A stretch of 64,000 nucleotides of DNA from Rariglobus hedericola (GTDB lineage: Bacteria; Verrucomicrobiota; Verrucomicrobiia; Opitutales; Opitutaceae): NCBI RefSeq assembly GCF_007559335.1, contig NZ_VMBG01000001.1:2294001-2358000 (forward strand). The letters run 5' to 3'. Shown here piece by piece: positions 44,770 to 53,341 of this stretch. The notes beneath the pieces were generated by a model. That model was not told the DNA's origin. It worked only from the letters and a program-made list of their open reading frames with translations, and did not search any database. The stretch's first letter is position 1. Every line of letters starts with the position of its first letter. The position numbers and the translations under genes were made by a program.

Positions 44770-46111
44770 ATCACTCCGGTTTCCTGCCTTTATCCTGCTC
44801 GCGGTTCTCTGTGCCCATTCACTCGGAGCCGCGACCTACGTCGTCAGCCCCTCCGGGAAAAACACCGCCGCCGGCACGCTCGCCGCACCGTGGAAAACCC
44901 TCGCCCACGCCGCGACCAAAGCCCGACCCGGCGATACCGTCGAGGTCCGAACCGGCATCTATGCCGAACGCCTGCTCCTCACCCGTTCCGGCACCGCGCA
45001 GGCCCCGATTATCTTTCGCGCCCGCTCCGGCGAAACACCCGTGATCGACGGTGCCAAGCTCTCCACCGACTCCGGCTGGCTCCCGCTCTTCTGGCTCCAA
45101 GGCGTCAGCCACGTCACCATCCAGGGTTTCGAGCTGCGCAACTACTACACCGCGCAAAAAAACCGCGTGCCCATCGGCATCCTCATCAACGGCTCCGGCA
45201 CAGGGGTGCGTCTGCTCAACAATCACATTCACCACCTCGGCACGACTTACACCGGCGCCAATGGAGGCGATGCCCATGGCATCGCCATCTACGGAGACGA
45301 AAACACTCCCATCCGCGACCTCGTTATCCGCGGCAACCGCCTCCACCACCTCAAGCTCGGTTCCAGCGAAGCCCTCGTGCTCAACGGCAACGTCACCGGC
45401 TTTCTCGTCGAGTCCAACACTGTCCGCGCCTGCAACAATATCGGCATCGACGCCATTGGACATGAGGACACCTGCCCCGACCCCGCGCAAGACGCCGCCC
45501 GCAACGGTATCATCCGTTTGAATACTGTTTACGGCATCAATTCCTACGGAAACCCCGCCTACGGTAAAAACCATTCCGCCGGCGGCATCTACGTGGACGG
45601 CGGACGCGACATCCTCATCGAGCAAAACACCGTTTACGATTGCGACATCGGCATCGAGCTCGCCAGCGAACACGCCGGCGAATCCACGAGCGGCGTCACC
45701 GTCCGAAAAAACCTCATCCACCACAACCGCATCGGCGGACTCTTCATGGGCGGCTACGACACGAAGCGCGGCCGCACCGAAGACTGCTTGATCGAGGAAA
45801 ACACCTTCGTCGAAAACGACACGCTCCGCTACGGCAACGGGGAAATCCAGCTCCAGTTCGATGTGCGCGACACGATCATCCAAAAAAACCTCATCGTCAC
45901 GAACACCCAATCGCTCGTCATCGGTAACTCCTACACCCAAAACACGGGCACCACCGTCGATTACACCACGCTCTACACCCCTGCCAAACCCCGCTGGCAG
46001 TGGAAAAACAAATCCTACTCCGGCCTTTCCGCCTGGCGCACCGCCTCCAAACAAGACACCCACTCCAAAGTCCTAAGCACCCGCCCCAAGAACCTCCCCA
46101 CCGCTCCGTAG
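44759..46111 (+). CDS. Secreted right-handed beta-helix protein (pectate lyase/NosD-like)
   Basis: ATG 44759 overlaps the symporter end by 11 bp and gives 450 residues with a signal peptide ending L-G-A-A. The mature protein starts T-Y-V-V-S-P-S-G-K-N-T-A-A-G-T-L with P-W-K-T-L-A-H-A-A, the usual start of DUF1565-type beta-helix proteins. Repeating coils follow (I-E-Q-N-T-V-Y-D-C-D-I-G-I-E-L, I-E-E-N-T-F-V-E-N-D). This fold is shared by PL and GH28-like enzymes acting on acidic or galactosamine polymers. No certain catalytic residues can be named. Confidence 0.8.
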   Translation: MAVKSLRFPAFILLAVLCAHSLGAATYVVSPSGKNTAAGTLAAPWKTLAHAATKARPGDTVEVRTGIYAERLLLTRSGTAQAPIIFRARSGETPVIDGAKLSTDSGWLPLFWLQGVSHVTIQGFELRNYYTAQKNRVPIGILINGSGTGVRLLNNHIHHLGTTYTGANGGDAHGIAIYGDENTPIRDLVIRGNRLHHLKLGSSEALVLNGNVTGFLVESNTVRACNNIGIDAIGHEDTCPDPAQDAARNGIIRLNTVYGINSYGNPAYGKNHSAGGIYVDGGRDILIEQNTVYDCDIGIELASEHAGESTSGVTVRKNLIHHNRIGGLFMGGYDTKRGRTEDCLIEENTFVENDTLRYGNGEIQLQFDVRDTIIQKNLIVTNTQSLVIGNSYTQNTGTTVDYTTLYTPAKPRWQWKNKSYSGLSAWRTASKQDTHSKVLSTRPKNLPTAP

Positions 46112-46133
46112 CGGAACGGCAGAACAACTTGTC

Positions 46134-46198
46134 GCGCGAAGGACGCTAAGTCCGCGAAGGGTTCTTAACTTACCTCCGTTCCTTCGCGTCCTTCGCGC
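46134..46198. terminator. Perfect 13-bp inverted repeat between convergent genes
   Basis: GCGCGAAGGACGC (46134-46146) and GCGTCCTTCGCGC (46186-46198) are exact reverse complements around a 39-nt loop. It lies between stops at 46111 and 46261 and probably terminates transcription from both sides. The surroundings are rich in TTCGCG and CTCCGT units. Confidence 0.6.
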
Positions 46199-46260
46199 TC
46201 TTCGCGAGACCCCTTCCTTCCCTCAGAGACTCCGTGCCCTCCGTCCTCTCTTCGCCACAC

Positions 46261-49200
46261 TCAGTTCGCCTCCAGTTCCGTCAGCCACATGATGCCCGGT
46301 CGCTCCGGCGCACCCTGCCCCGGGCTCTGAGTCACCCGCAGCGTCTTCAGCATCTGACGCGGAAACGTGACCCGCGTCATCCGCTCGCCCGGCTTTGATT
46401 TCCAATTCGCGATCGGCAACTCCTGGCCAGTCGCCACTTCCCCAAGGATAACGCCCTCGCGTCCCGTGTAGGCCACGCCGCCTTCATGGTTCCAGTGGAT
46501 GATCACTTCCTCCACCGCGACCGGCTGCGGGAATGCCAGCCGCACCCAATGCTCGCCCGGGCCGTCCTCCGACGCCCAAGCCGCCTCGTTCCACGCCAGA
46601 TTCGCACCATCGGCCACACCGTCATTCAAAGCCTTCGCCGAATATCCGCCAAACGTGCTGTCCGCCGACACCTGCACACCCGGCCCGCTCGCCAGACTCT
46701 CACGCGCCGTGAGAAACACCACGCGGCACTCCTCCGCCCACCACTCCCGCCCGCCCGACGACAGCGTCATCTTCAACGTCACCGCCCCGCCCACCTTCGG
46801 ACGCTCTACCGGCAGCGAAACCACTTCCTGCGCGCCCGCCGCCAACGTCACATTCTTCCGTCCTCCCGTCCACTCCACCACCGCCTCACGCGCCTCGGCG
46901 GTGTGATTCGTCACCGTAACCGCCACCGCAGTCTTCGCCTCACGCGTGACCACGCGCCGCCCCGGTCCGCTCGCCTCCACCGGCGAAACCGCACGCACCC
47001 GCACCACGCGCGAAAACTCCACGCCATTCACGCGCCACGCCACCACGCGCGTCTCCGCATCCGTCGCCGGCAACACCACCCGCAACTCCTGCGATTCACC
47101 CGCCGTCACCTTGACCGGCTCTCCTCCCGCAACGCCCACCGTGATCGTATCCGTCTTGTCATTACGCACTAAAATCCGCCACGCCGACGCCTCACCCGTG
47201 ATCACCGCACCCGCCGGCGCAACATCCACGCGAAAACCCGCCGCCTGCTCACGCTCCAACGACTCCAGCGAGCGCAGCGCCGCCTTCGCCTCATCGCCGC
47301 CCGAGCGCCAGCCACCCAAAAACGCCCGCTCATCTGCGAACCGCTCCGGCGCCACCAAGTCGAGCACAAGTAACGCATGCGGCTCCAGCGCCACCGGCAA
47401 CCGCGCACCCGCGTCCACCCAGCCGCCAAATCCCGTCAACGGATCCAGCCACGCCACCCGCCCGATCCCCGCCGGCATCACCAGCTCGGTTACCCGCCGC
47501 GTCTCGGTCTGATTCTGCAACGTCAGGTGCCACAGCCCGCCCGCCGCGCGACCAAACTGCTCCAACCGCACGCCCTCTGCATCCGCCAAGCGCGCCTCAC
47601 GCACCGGCTCCCAGCCCGCGTCCGACACACGCCGCGTCAGCGGCACATACGTCTTAAAAAGATGCCGGTCCCGCTCCAGCAGCTTCACATCATGCCAGTA
47701 AGGATTGTCCGCCGCGTTGTGACTGAAAAAACTCGGCTGAAATCCATACGCCACGCACGTCTCGAAATACCGGCGCAACGGCTCGCCCTCGAACGTCTCA
47801 AAATCCGTGGACTGCAAAAACCCGAACGGCTTCCGCCCCGAAAGCGCCCTGCGGTAATCCAGCCGCGTCCGGCTGTTCGGGTTGTATTGCCCGCCGCTCC
47901 ACCAGTCGGTCTCCTCGCCGGGAATATCGATCCAGCGGTTAATGAACGGCGAATCCACCAGCGAAAAATTCGCCATCAGGTATTTCCCGCGCGCCCGCAG
48001 CAACGCCCCGAGCGTCGCCGTGAATTCATACTGCGGCACATTCGGCGCCATCACCGGCACGCGCCCCGCACGCGTGTAAGTCCCCGGATAATCCGCCGCC
48101 TGAAACGCCGCCGCCGCGTGATCCGGCTGCACGATCGCATCCATCGAATCCAAATAAATGCCGTTCACCCGCGGATCATCCAACCACTCCGCGATGCGTT
48201 TCCATTCCGCCTCCGCGCGATTGAGTCCGTCCGGCGTTGCCCGCGCCAGATCCGGATCGCTGCTCACTTCCATGCGCGCGCCCTTGTTCCAGGGCAGGTC
48301 CATGAACTTCGTGTGGATGTCCCCATTCCCATCCCGCGCCGCGCCCGCCAATCCCGACGCTGCCAGATCGCGACTCCAACCCGAACCGAGCGCGGACAAC
48401 TGCCGCACTTTCTCCAACGCCCGCGCCGGCGTGCGCGTCTCACCGTCGTCAAACGGAAGCCAGTATAGCCACGGCTCCGCATACATCAGCGTGAGAATCC
48501 CGTTCTGCTTCGCGTAATCCACATCCGCCCCGCGCTCGCCGACCTTTTCAAAAAACGAGAATCCAAAATCCTCCGCCTCCGGCAGCTTCGAGATATCCGA
48601 AAACGGCATCCACAAGCCCGAACGCGGCACGCGCCGTTCCGCATAATCCGGATACCGCTTATAAAACTCCGCCAGTGCCGCGCGAAATCCGCCTTCCTCT
48701 CCGCGCTCGACTGCATAAACCGAAAACCGGAATGTCGCCTGCCCCGGAAACTTCGCCGTCTCCGGCGTGAGCGCCAGATCGTAGTTGGCTTTCAAATACG
48801 TCGCTCCCGCGCCCAGCGCGAACACCCGCGGCTCCGCCGGATCGGTCTCGATCACCCACGCCTTCGCACCGTCTTCGACCACGCCGATCGGATAATACGA
48901 CTGCCGCGCATCCAGCCCGTAACGTCCGCCCGCAAAATTCCCATACACCGGTTCATCCGTGCCGATCACGCGAGTCGTGCTCATGTCGTCCGCCCACGTT
49001 TTTCCGGCAAGCGGCAGCGCCAGCCCAGCCTCAATGCGCAACACCCGCGCCGCATCGTCGCGCAGCCAGCCCGTCACCCGCAGTTCGCCCGCACGCGGCG
49101 CATCCGCCACCAACACCCAAGAAACGCCCACCGCTTCGCCCGCCCACGCGAAATTATCGCCCTTCCGCCACATCCGCGTCGGCACCAACCCAACCGCCTC

Positions 49201-49914
49201 GCCGCCCGTCGCGTCGCGCAACGCCGCCTCCAACCGCGCCTCTGCCGGAAGCCCGAGCGCGCCCAGCCGTTCTGCCAGCGCCGCAAACGCCACGCCGCCG
49301 CGCACCGGTGTCCACTCGCTCAAATTCGGTCCGCCATTCAACGCCACCGAAAGCGATTTCGGCCGCATCGCCAAAAACGGCTCCATATCCACCGCTGCCG
49401 TTTCGGCAGGACGCGCCATCTCCTTCAACTTCGCCGGATCGCCCACCGCCGCCGCGCCGCTCGCCGGCCAGCGTTGCCCCACGTTCCAATCCGGCGTCGT
49501 CACTTCCGCGAACCAAGAAAACGGACGCCCGAATTCCGGCGCGCTCACGATGCACACCAACTCGCCCGCCTTCGCCTGAAACACCGGCGCGCCGATGCGA
49601 TTCCACGACCACCCCGTCCCGCCCGCCGGATAGGCGTAGAACGACGGCCCCTCCACTAAAAAATCCGCCCCCGACGACGGCTCGCCCGCCTTCGGCTTCG
49701 TATCGAAATAAAACCGCATCCGCTCCGGCGCCAACGTGCCCTCGTGTTCCAAAATCACCGCCACTGCATCCGGCATCCCCGCCACGCGCTCCACCCGCGC
49801 TCCCGTCACTTGCGCATCCACCTCTTTCACCGACCCAATAAATCCAACAACCATCAGCAATCCAGTAACTAAGCCCATCCCTTGTTGCCCGTGAAACGCG
49901 GTCAATTTCATCAT
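46261..49914 (-). CDS. Large secreted putative glycoside hydrolase, family not recognised
   Basis: The 1217-residue protein starts at one of two adjacent ATGs (49914 or 49911) with a signal peptide ending V-D-A-Q. The N-terminal third is beta-rich. A central TIM-barrel-like region begins with G-L-W-M-P-F-S-D-I-S and carries G-I-L-T-L-M-Y-A-E-P-W, V-N-G-I-Y-L-D-S-M-D (candidate catalytic Asp) and Y-L-M-A-N-F-S. Ig-like domains follow. The last 140 residues are a discoidin-like module related to that of the GH114-like protein. A strong operator touches its start codon and the divergent lacI gene lies beyond, so it is almost certainly regulated by LacI. Confidence 0.6.
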   Translation of the reverse strand: MMKLTAFHGQQGMGLVTGLLMVVGFIGSVKEVDAQVTGARVERVAGMPDAVAVILEHEGTLAPERMRFYFDTKPKAGEPSSGADFLVEGPSFYAYPAGGTGWSWNRIGAPVFQAKAGELVCIVSAPEFGRPFSWFAEVTTPDWNVGQRWPASGAAAVGDPAKLKEMARPAETAAVDMEPFLAMRPKSLSVALNGGPNLSEWTPVRGGVAFAALAERLGALGLPAEARLEAALRDATGGEAVGLVPTRMWRKGDNFAWAGEAVGVSWVLVADAPRAGELRVTGWLRDDAARVLRIEAGLALPLAGKTWADDMSTTRVIGTDEPVYGNFAGGRYGLDARQSYYPIGVVEDGAKAWVIETDPAEPRVFALGAGATYLKANYDLALTPETAKFPGQATFRFSVYAVERGEEGGFRAALAEFYKRYPDYAERRVPRSGLWMPFSDISKLPEAEDFGFSFFEKVGERGADVDYAKQNGILTLMYAEPWLYWLPFDDGETRTPARALEKVRQLSALGSGWSRDLAASGLAGAARDGNGDIHTKFMDLPWNKGARMEVSSDPDLARATPDGLNRAEAEWKRIAEWLDDPRVNGIYLDSMDAIVQPDHAAAAFQAADYPGTYTRAGRVPVMAPNVPQYEFTATLGALLRARGKYLMANFSLVDSPFINRWIDIPGEETDWWSGGQYNPNSRTRLDYRRALSGRKPFGFLQSTDFETFEGEPLRRYFETCVAYGFQPSFFSHNAADNPYWHDVKLLERDRHLFKTYVPLTRRVSDAGWEPVREARLADAEGVRLEQFGRAAGGLWHLTLQNQTETRRVTELVMPAGIGRVAWLDPLTGFGGWVDAGARLPVALEPHALLVLDLVAPERFADERAFLGGWRSGGDEAKAALRSLESLEREQAAGFRVDVAPAGAVITGEASAWRILVRNDKTDTITVGVAGGEPVKVTAGESQELRVVLPATDAETRVVAWRVNGVEFSRVVRVRAVSPVEASGPGRRVVTREAKTAVAVTVTNHTAEAREAVVEWTGGRKNVTLAAGAQEVVSLPVERPKVGGAVTLKMTLSSGGREWWAEECRVVFLTARESLASGPGVQVSADSTFGGYSAKALNDGVADGANLAWNEAAWASEDGPGEHWVRLAFPQPVAVEEVIIHWNHEGGVAYTGREGVILGEVATGQELPIANWKSKPGERMTRVTFPRQMLKTLRVTQSPGQGAPERPGIMWLTELEAN

Positions 49915-49936
49915 TTGCGTAATTAGTTACGCAAAT
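49913..49936. promoter_or_regulatory. LacI operator, perfect 10-bp arms, overlapping the start of the large hydrolase gene
   Basis: ATTTGCGTAA (49913-49922) and TTACGCAAAT (49927-49936) flank TTAG. The core GTAATTAGTTAC at 49919-49930 matches the two sites at 37126 and 37149. The left arm overlaps the start codon of the minus-strand hydrolase gene. It lies 93 bp before the divergent lacI start. Confidence 0.75.
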
Positions 49937-50029
49937 AATCTCATCGTCAAGCCCCGACTCCTTTTTCGCCCTCCGGAGAAAGTAAATTTTGCACAAACGC
50001 CCGCCCGTGCGTTACTACTTTCACCGTTC

Positions 50030-51052
50030 ATGGATATTAAGAAGTTCTCCGTTCTCGCCGATGTCTCCACCGCCACGGTTTCCCGCGCCTTTTCCGGCCG
50101 CGGACGCATCAAGGAAGAGACCCGCCAGCGCATTTTCGCCCTCGCCGCCGAGCACGGTTACACGCCCAACATCCACGCCCAGCGCCTCAACGCCCGGCGC
50201 ACCGACATCATCGCGGTTTACTACAGCTTCAGCACCGCCGCGATTTTCGACTACTACAACATGGAGCTCGCCCAAGAGATCGCCAAAGCCGCCGCCGCCC
50301 GCGACTACACGACCAACCTCGAGCTGACCCAAAAAACCGCCGAGCCCTCCCTCGGTCTGCAACGCGCCGCGGCCGGTGGCGGACTCGACGGCATCATCTT
50401 GGTCGCCGACTCCCGCAGCGGCGCCCTCGCCTTCCTCGAGCGTTTCAAAACCCTCCCCGTCGTCGTCATCGCCAACCACGATTGGGATCTCCCCGAAGCC
50501 GCCGGCCTCGTCCGCATACACCAGGACTCCGGCATCGCCGAAGCCATCGCCCAGCTGAAAAACGCCGGCCACACCCGCATCGGTTTTATCCACGGCCTGG
50601 CCGACACCGCGAAACACGACGCCTTCCTCCACGCTCTCCGCGCCGAAGGCCTCGACGCCGACTCCGCCCCCACCGCATCCGGCCCACTCTCCTTCGAAGA
50701 CGGCGAACGCGCCCTCGCCGAACTTCTCCCCACCGGCGTCACCGCCGTCCTGTGCTCGACCGACATCCTCGCGCTCGGCGCCATCAGCGGCGCGGACAAA
50801 CACGGCCTGCGCGTGCCGAAAGACATCTCGATCATCGGCATCGACAACCTCTCCTTCGCCCCCTTCACGCGCCCGCCCCTCGCCAGCGTCGGCATCCCGC
50901 GCACCGAGATCGCCGCCGCCGCCGTGGAGCAACTTCACCAACTCATCGAAGACGCCACCGCACCCGTCCCCCGCGCCTCCGCCCAGTTGATCCACACGAT
51001 CAACACCCGCTTCATCCCCCGCGCCTCCCTCGGCCCGGTTCTTCAGCGATAA
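50030..51052 (+). CDS. LacI family transcriptional regulator (paralogue of the frameshifted copy)
   Basis: The 340-residue protein has the HTH V-S-T-A-T-V-S-R-A-F-S-G-R-G at about 12-25, the hinge region, and a PBP-like sensor with I-F-D-Y-Y-N-M-E-L-A-Q-E-I-A-K-A-A-A in common with the broken copy at 38383. The recognition helix is identical in the two, which explains why they share operators. It is divergent from the large hydrolase gene. Its end overlaps the PIG-L gene by 10 bp tail to tail. Confidence 0.93.
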   Translation: MDIKKFSVLADVSTATVSRAFSGRGRIKEETRQRIFALAAEHGYTPNIHAQRLNARRTDIIAVYYSFSTAAIFDYYNMELAQEIAKAAAARDYTTNLELTQKTAEPSLGLQRAAAGGGLDGIILVADSRSGALAFLERFKTLPVVVIANHDWDLPEAAGLVRIHQDSGIAEAIAQLKNAGHTRIGFIHGLADTAKHDAFLHALRAEGLDADSAPTASGPLSFEDGERALAELLPTGVTAVLCSTDILALGAISGADKHGLRVPKDISIIGIDNLSFAPFTRPPLASVGIPRTEIAAAAVEQLHQLIEDATAPVPRASAQLIHTINTRFIPRASLGPVLQR

Positions 51053-51894
51053 CGCGTCAGCCGTCCCGCGACATCCGCCTTCAAGCGCTCGATGTGCGCC
51101 GCGATAAACGCATTCACATCCAGCGTCGCATCCGTCACCAGCGGCGTCAGGTCCACTGCCCAGGTGATACCCGCGACTTTGTCCGACGCGTGCGACGTGT
51201 GAAACGTCGCGTTCGCACAACGCCGCCCGATCGTCGCCAGGTCGTAGCGTTTTCCTCCGCTGATCTGTGAATCGAACACCTTCAGCAAATCCGCCGCCAG
51301 CGCCGGATGCCGCCCCGAATCGAGGACCACTTTGTCCGCATCCACCAACCAATCGAGATCGCGCCACACTTCGCAGCCGAGCACGCGCTTCGGCCTGCGC
51401 TCCACTGGCAACGAGCGCAATGCCGTGAGGCAGCGCAGCAACACCGCGATGTGCGTGTCATGCTTGTCCGCCGGCTGGTGCAGATACACCACCTCGGGCG
51501 AACACGCCGAAAAAATCGCCGTCAAATCCGCCGCCACGCCCGCATGTCCCGCCTGCTTCACATCCGCGCTCGGATGCGCCAGCTGCACCTGAATCGCGTA
51601 GCTCCCGATATCGGCCGCCTTGCGCTGCTCCTCGCGACGGATCTCCTGCATTTGCTCGTCGGTGAACTGCGCATACGGTCCGATGCGCGACGATCCCGCG
51701 CCGTTCGTGACGACCACGCCGCCAAACGCCTTGTCCGCCGTCTCCAGACAATCCGAGATGCCCGCGTGCGCCATGATCTCAATGTCGTCCTGATGCGCCG
51801 CGACACATAGGTGCGTCACCGCCGCGAGGGCCGCCTCGGGCGAACGCGCATCACCGGGAACATACACATCAGCCTTGGAGTGGGAAAATTTCAT
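51043..51894 (-). CDS. PIG-L/LmbE family deacetylase
   Basis: The 283-residue protein has the zinc motif A-H-Q-D-D at about 33-37 and a later H-Q-P-A-D-K-H-D-T-H segment with the third His ligand. The family deacetylates N-acetylglucosaminyl compounds or related substrates. It is third in a minus-strand operon after the ROK-like gene (44 bp gap). Unlike the LmbE-like domain in the NagB fusion two genes upstream, its metal motif is intact. Confidence 0.88.
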   Translation of the reverse strand: MKFSHSKADVYVPGDARSPEAALAAVTHLCVAAHQDDIEIMAHAGISDCLETADKAFGGVVVTNGAGSSRIGPYAQFTDEQMQEIRREEQRKAADIGSYAIQVQLAHPSADVKQAGHAGVAADLTAIFSACSPEVVYLHQPADKHDTHIAVLLRCLTALRSLPVERRPKRVLGCEVWRDLDWLVDADKVVLDSGRHPALAADLLKVFDSQISGGKRYDLATIGRRCANATFHTSHASDKVAGITWAVDLTPLVTDATLDVNAFIAAHIERLKADVAGRLTRYR

Positions 51895-51938
51895 GGGTGA
51901 ATAAAACAGAGGGTTTCAAAAACAATTCAGCCGCAATC

Positions 51939-53336
51939 TCAAGCCGCGCCCACCGCCGGCAGACTCGCCGCCGCGACCGCCTGCCCGTGGCGCTTGTCCT
52001 TCTCGTCCGGCATCGCCAGCCGCACGCGTTCCGCCAGTCCGGAAAACTCGCCGCACAACACTTCGCGCGCTTTTCCCAAGATGACTTCGCCGCCCGCGCC
52101 CGACGTCACGCGACCGAGCACGAGCACATTACGCAGTTCATAAAAATCCGCGTAGTGCGCCACTGAATACCCGAGCTCCGTGCCAATGCTTTCGTAAACC
52201 GCCTGCGCGCGATCATCGCCCGCCGCCATCGACGCCTGCACCGCCACCAACCGCTCCGGCAGCGGCATCGCCTCGGGGAATTTGATCCCGGCGCGCAACG
52301 CCAACCGGTTCACGCCCTGCTGCGAGAAATACTGCACCCCACACCCGCGGTCGCCCGACCACTCGTCGGCCGGCGCACCCTCTGCGTAATCGATCGGCGC
52401 AAACGCCAGCTCGTTCAGCCAAGGCGTGATCCCGCCCTCCGGCGTCACATAACCCGCCGCCATGCTCGTGCCCATCGACACGCCGAGCACCGCATTGTCG
52501 CCGAGCGACATCGAGCCCGCCAGCGCCGTGACTTCGCCGTCGTTGACGACTTCAAACGGCACGCCGCTCCACCGCTCGCGCAGATCAAAAAACATCCGGC
52601 GGATGCTCTTCTCAAATCGGTCGCGCGGCACGCCGCGAAACAGCGACGCCACGCGCACTTCGTTGTTCACGTAAACACCCGCCGCGCTCCCGCCGATCGC
52701 GTCCACGCGCGGCAGATGGGCCGCCGCCCTCAATAGCGAATCCTGCACGCCTTCGATATGATACGCCGGGTCCGCCTGAAAATACGGGTCCCACGGAATC
52801 TCTTCCGTAAACACGACGTTCCCATCGATCACCGCCGAAACCTTGCGATCACTTCCACCCAGATCGAAGCCGATGCGGCAGCCGCTCAAATGGCGCCCCA
52901 CGGCGAGCGCATCCGGCGCTTCCTTGGGCAGATCGTTCCACAGCCCCGCCTCCACCGTGAAGTCGCTTCCATACACTTCCGCTCCCATGAACCGATAGTC
53001 GAACGCCCGCGCGCCCCGCGCCGAATAAATCTTTTTTAATTCCGCCGCGATCTCCGGCGCGCCCACCACCATCACGCGACAACCCCCGCGTTGCCACAGC
53101 AGGAACTTCAGCAATCGTTCCACATAACGAAACGTGAGCGCCGCCTGCGGATGCCACGAGGGCAACACGTCACCGCGCCACACCGAGGAGCGTCCATCGG
53201 CCCGAGTCAGCGCGAGCGCAAAGGGACGGCTGCCGCGCGTCTCTTGAACGAGGACGCGGTAAGCGCGATTCCACAGCACGGCCGGAACGAAATCCGGATC
53301 AAGCGCCGGCGTAAATTGAGGAGAAATTTTTAGCAT
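51939..53336 (-). CDS. ROK-like sugar kinase family protein
   Basis: ATG at 53336 is preferred, with GGAG 12 nt upstream; a TTG three codons earlier is less likely. The product has 465 residues. The first 150 residues are an N-terminal extension. The ASKHA core starts I-G-F-D-L-G-G-S-D-R-K, and E-V-V-N-D-G-E-V-T-A-L-A-G holds the probable catalytic Asp, with the phosphate loop M-G-T-S-M-A-A-G. The ROK zinc motif CxCGxxGCxE is not seen. It begins 5 bp after the NagB fusion gene, so kinase and deaminase are coupled. It probably phosphorylates an amino sugar for that enzyme. Confidence 0.75.
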   Translation of the reverse strand: MLKISPQFTPALDPDFVPAVLWNRAYRVLVQETRGSRPFALALTRADGRSSVWRGDVLPSWHPQAALTFRYVERLLKFLLWQRGGCRVMVVGAPEIAAELKKIYSARGARAFDYRFMGAEVYGSDFTVEAGLWNDLPKEAPDALAVGRHLSGCRIGFDLGGSDRKVSAVIDGNVVFTEEIPWDPYFQADPAYHIEGVQDSLLRAAAHLPRVDAIGGSAAGVYVNNEVRVASLFRGVPRDRFEKSIRRMFFDLRERWSGVPFEVVNDGEVTALAGSMSLGDNAVLGVSMGTSMAAGYVTPEGGITPWLNELAFAPIDYAEGAPADEWSGDRGCGVQYFSQQGVNRLALRAGIKFPEAMPLPERLVAVQASMAAGDDRAQAVYESIGTELGYSVAHYADFYELRNVLVLGRVTSGAGGEVILGKAREVLCGEFSGLAERVRLAMPDEKDKRHGQAVAAASLPAVGAA

Positions 53337-53341
53337 GGTAA

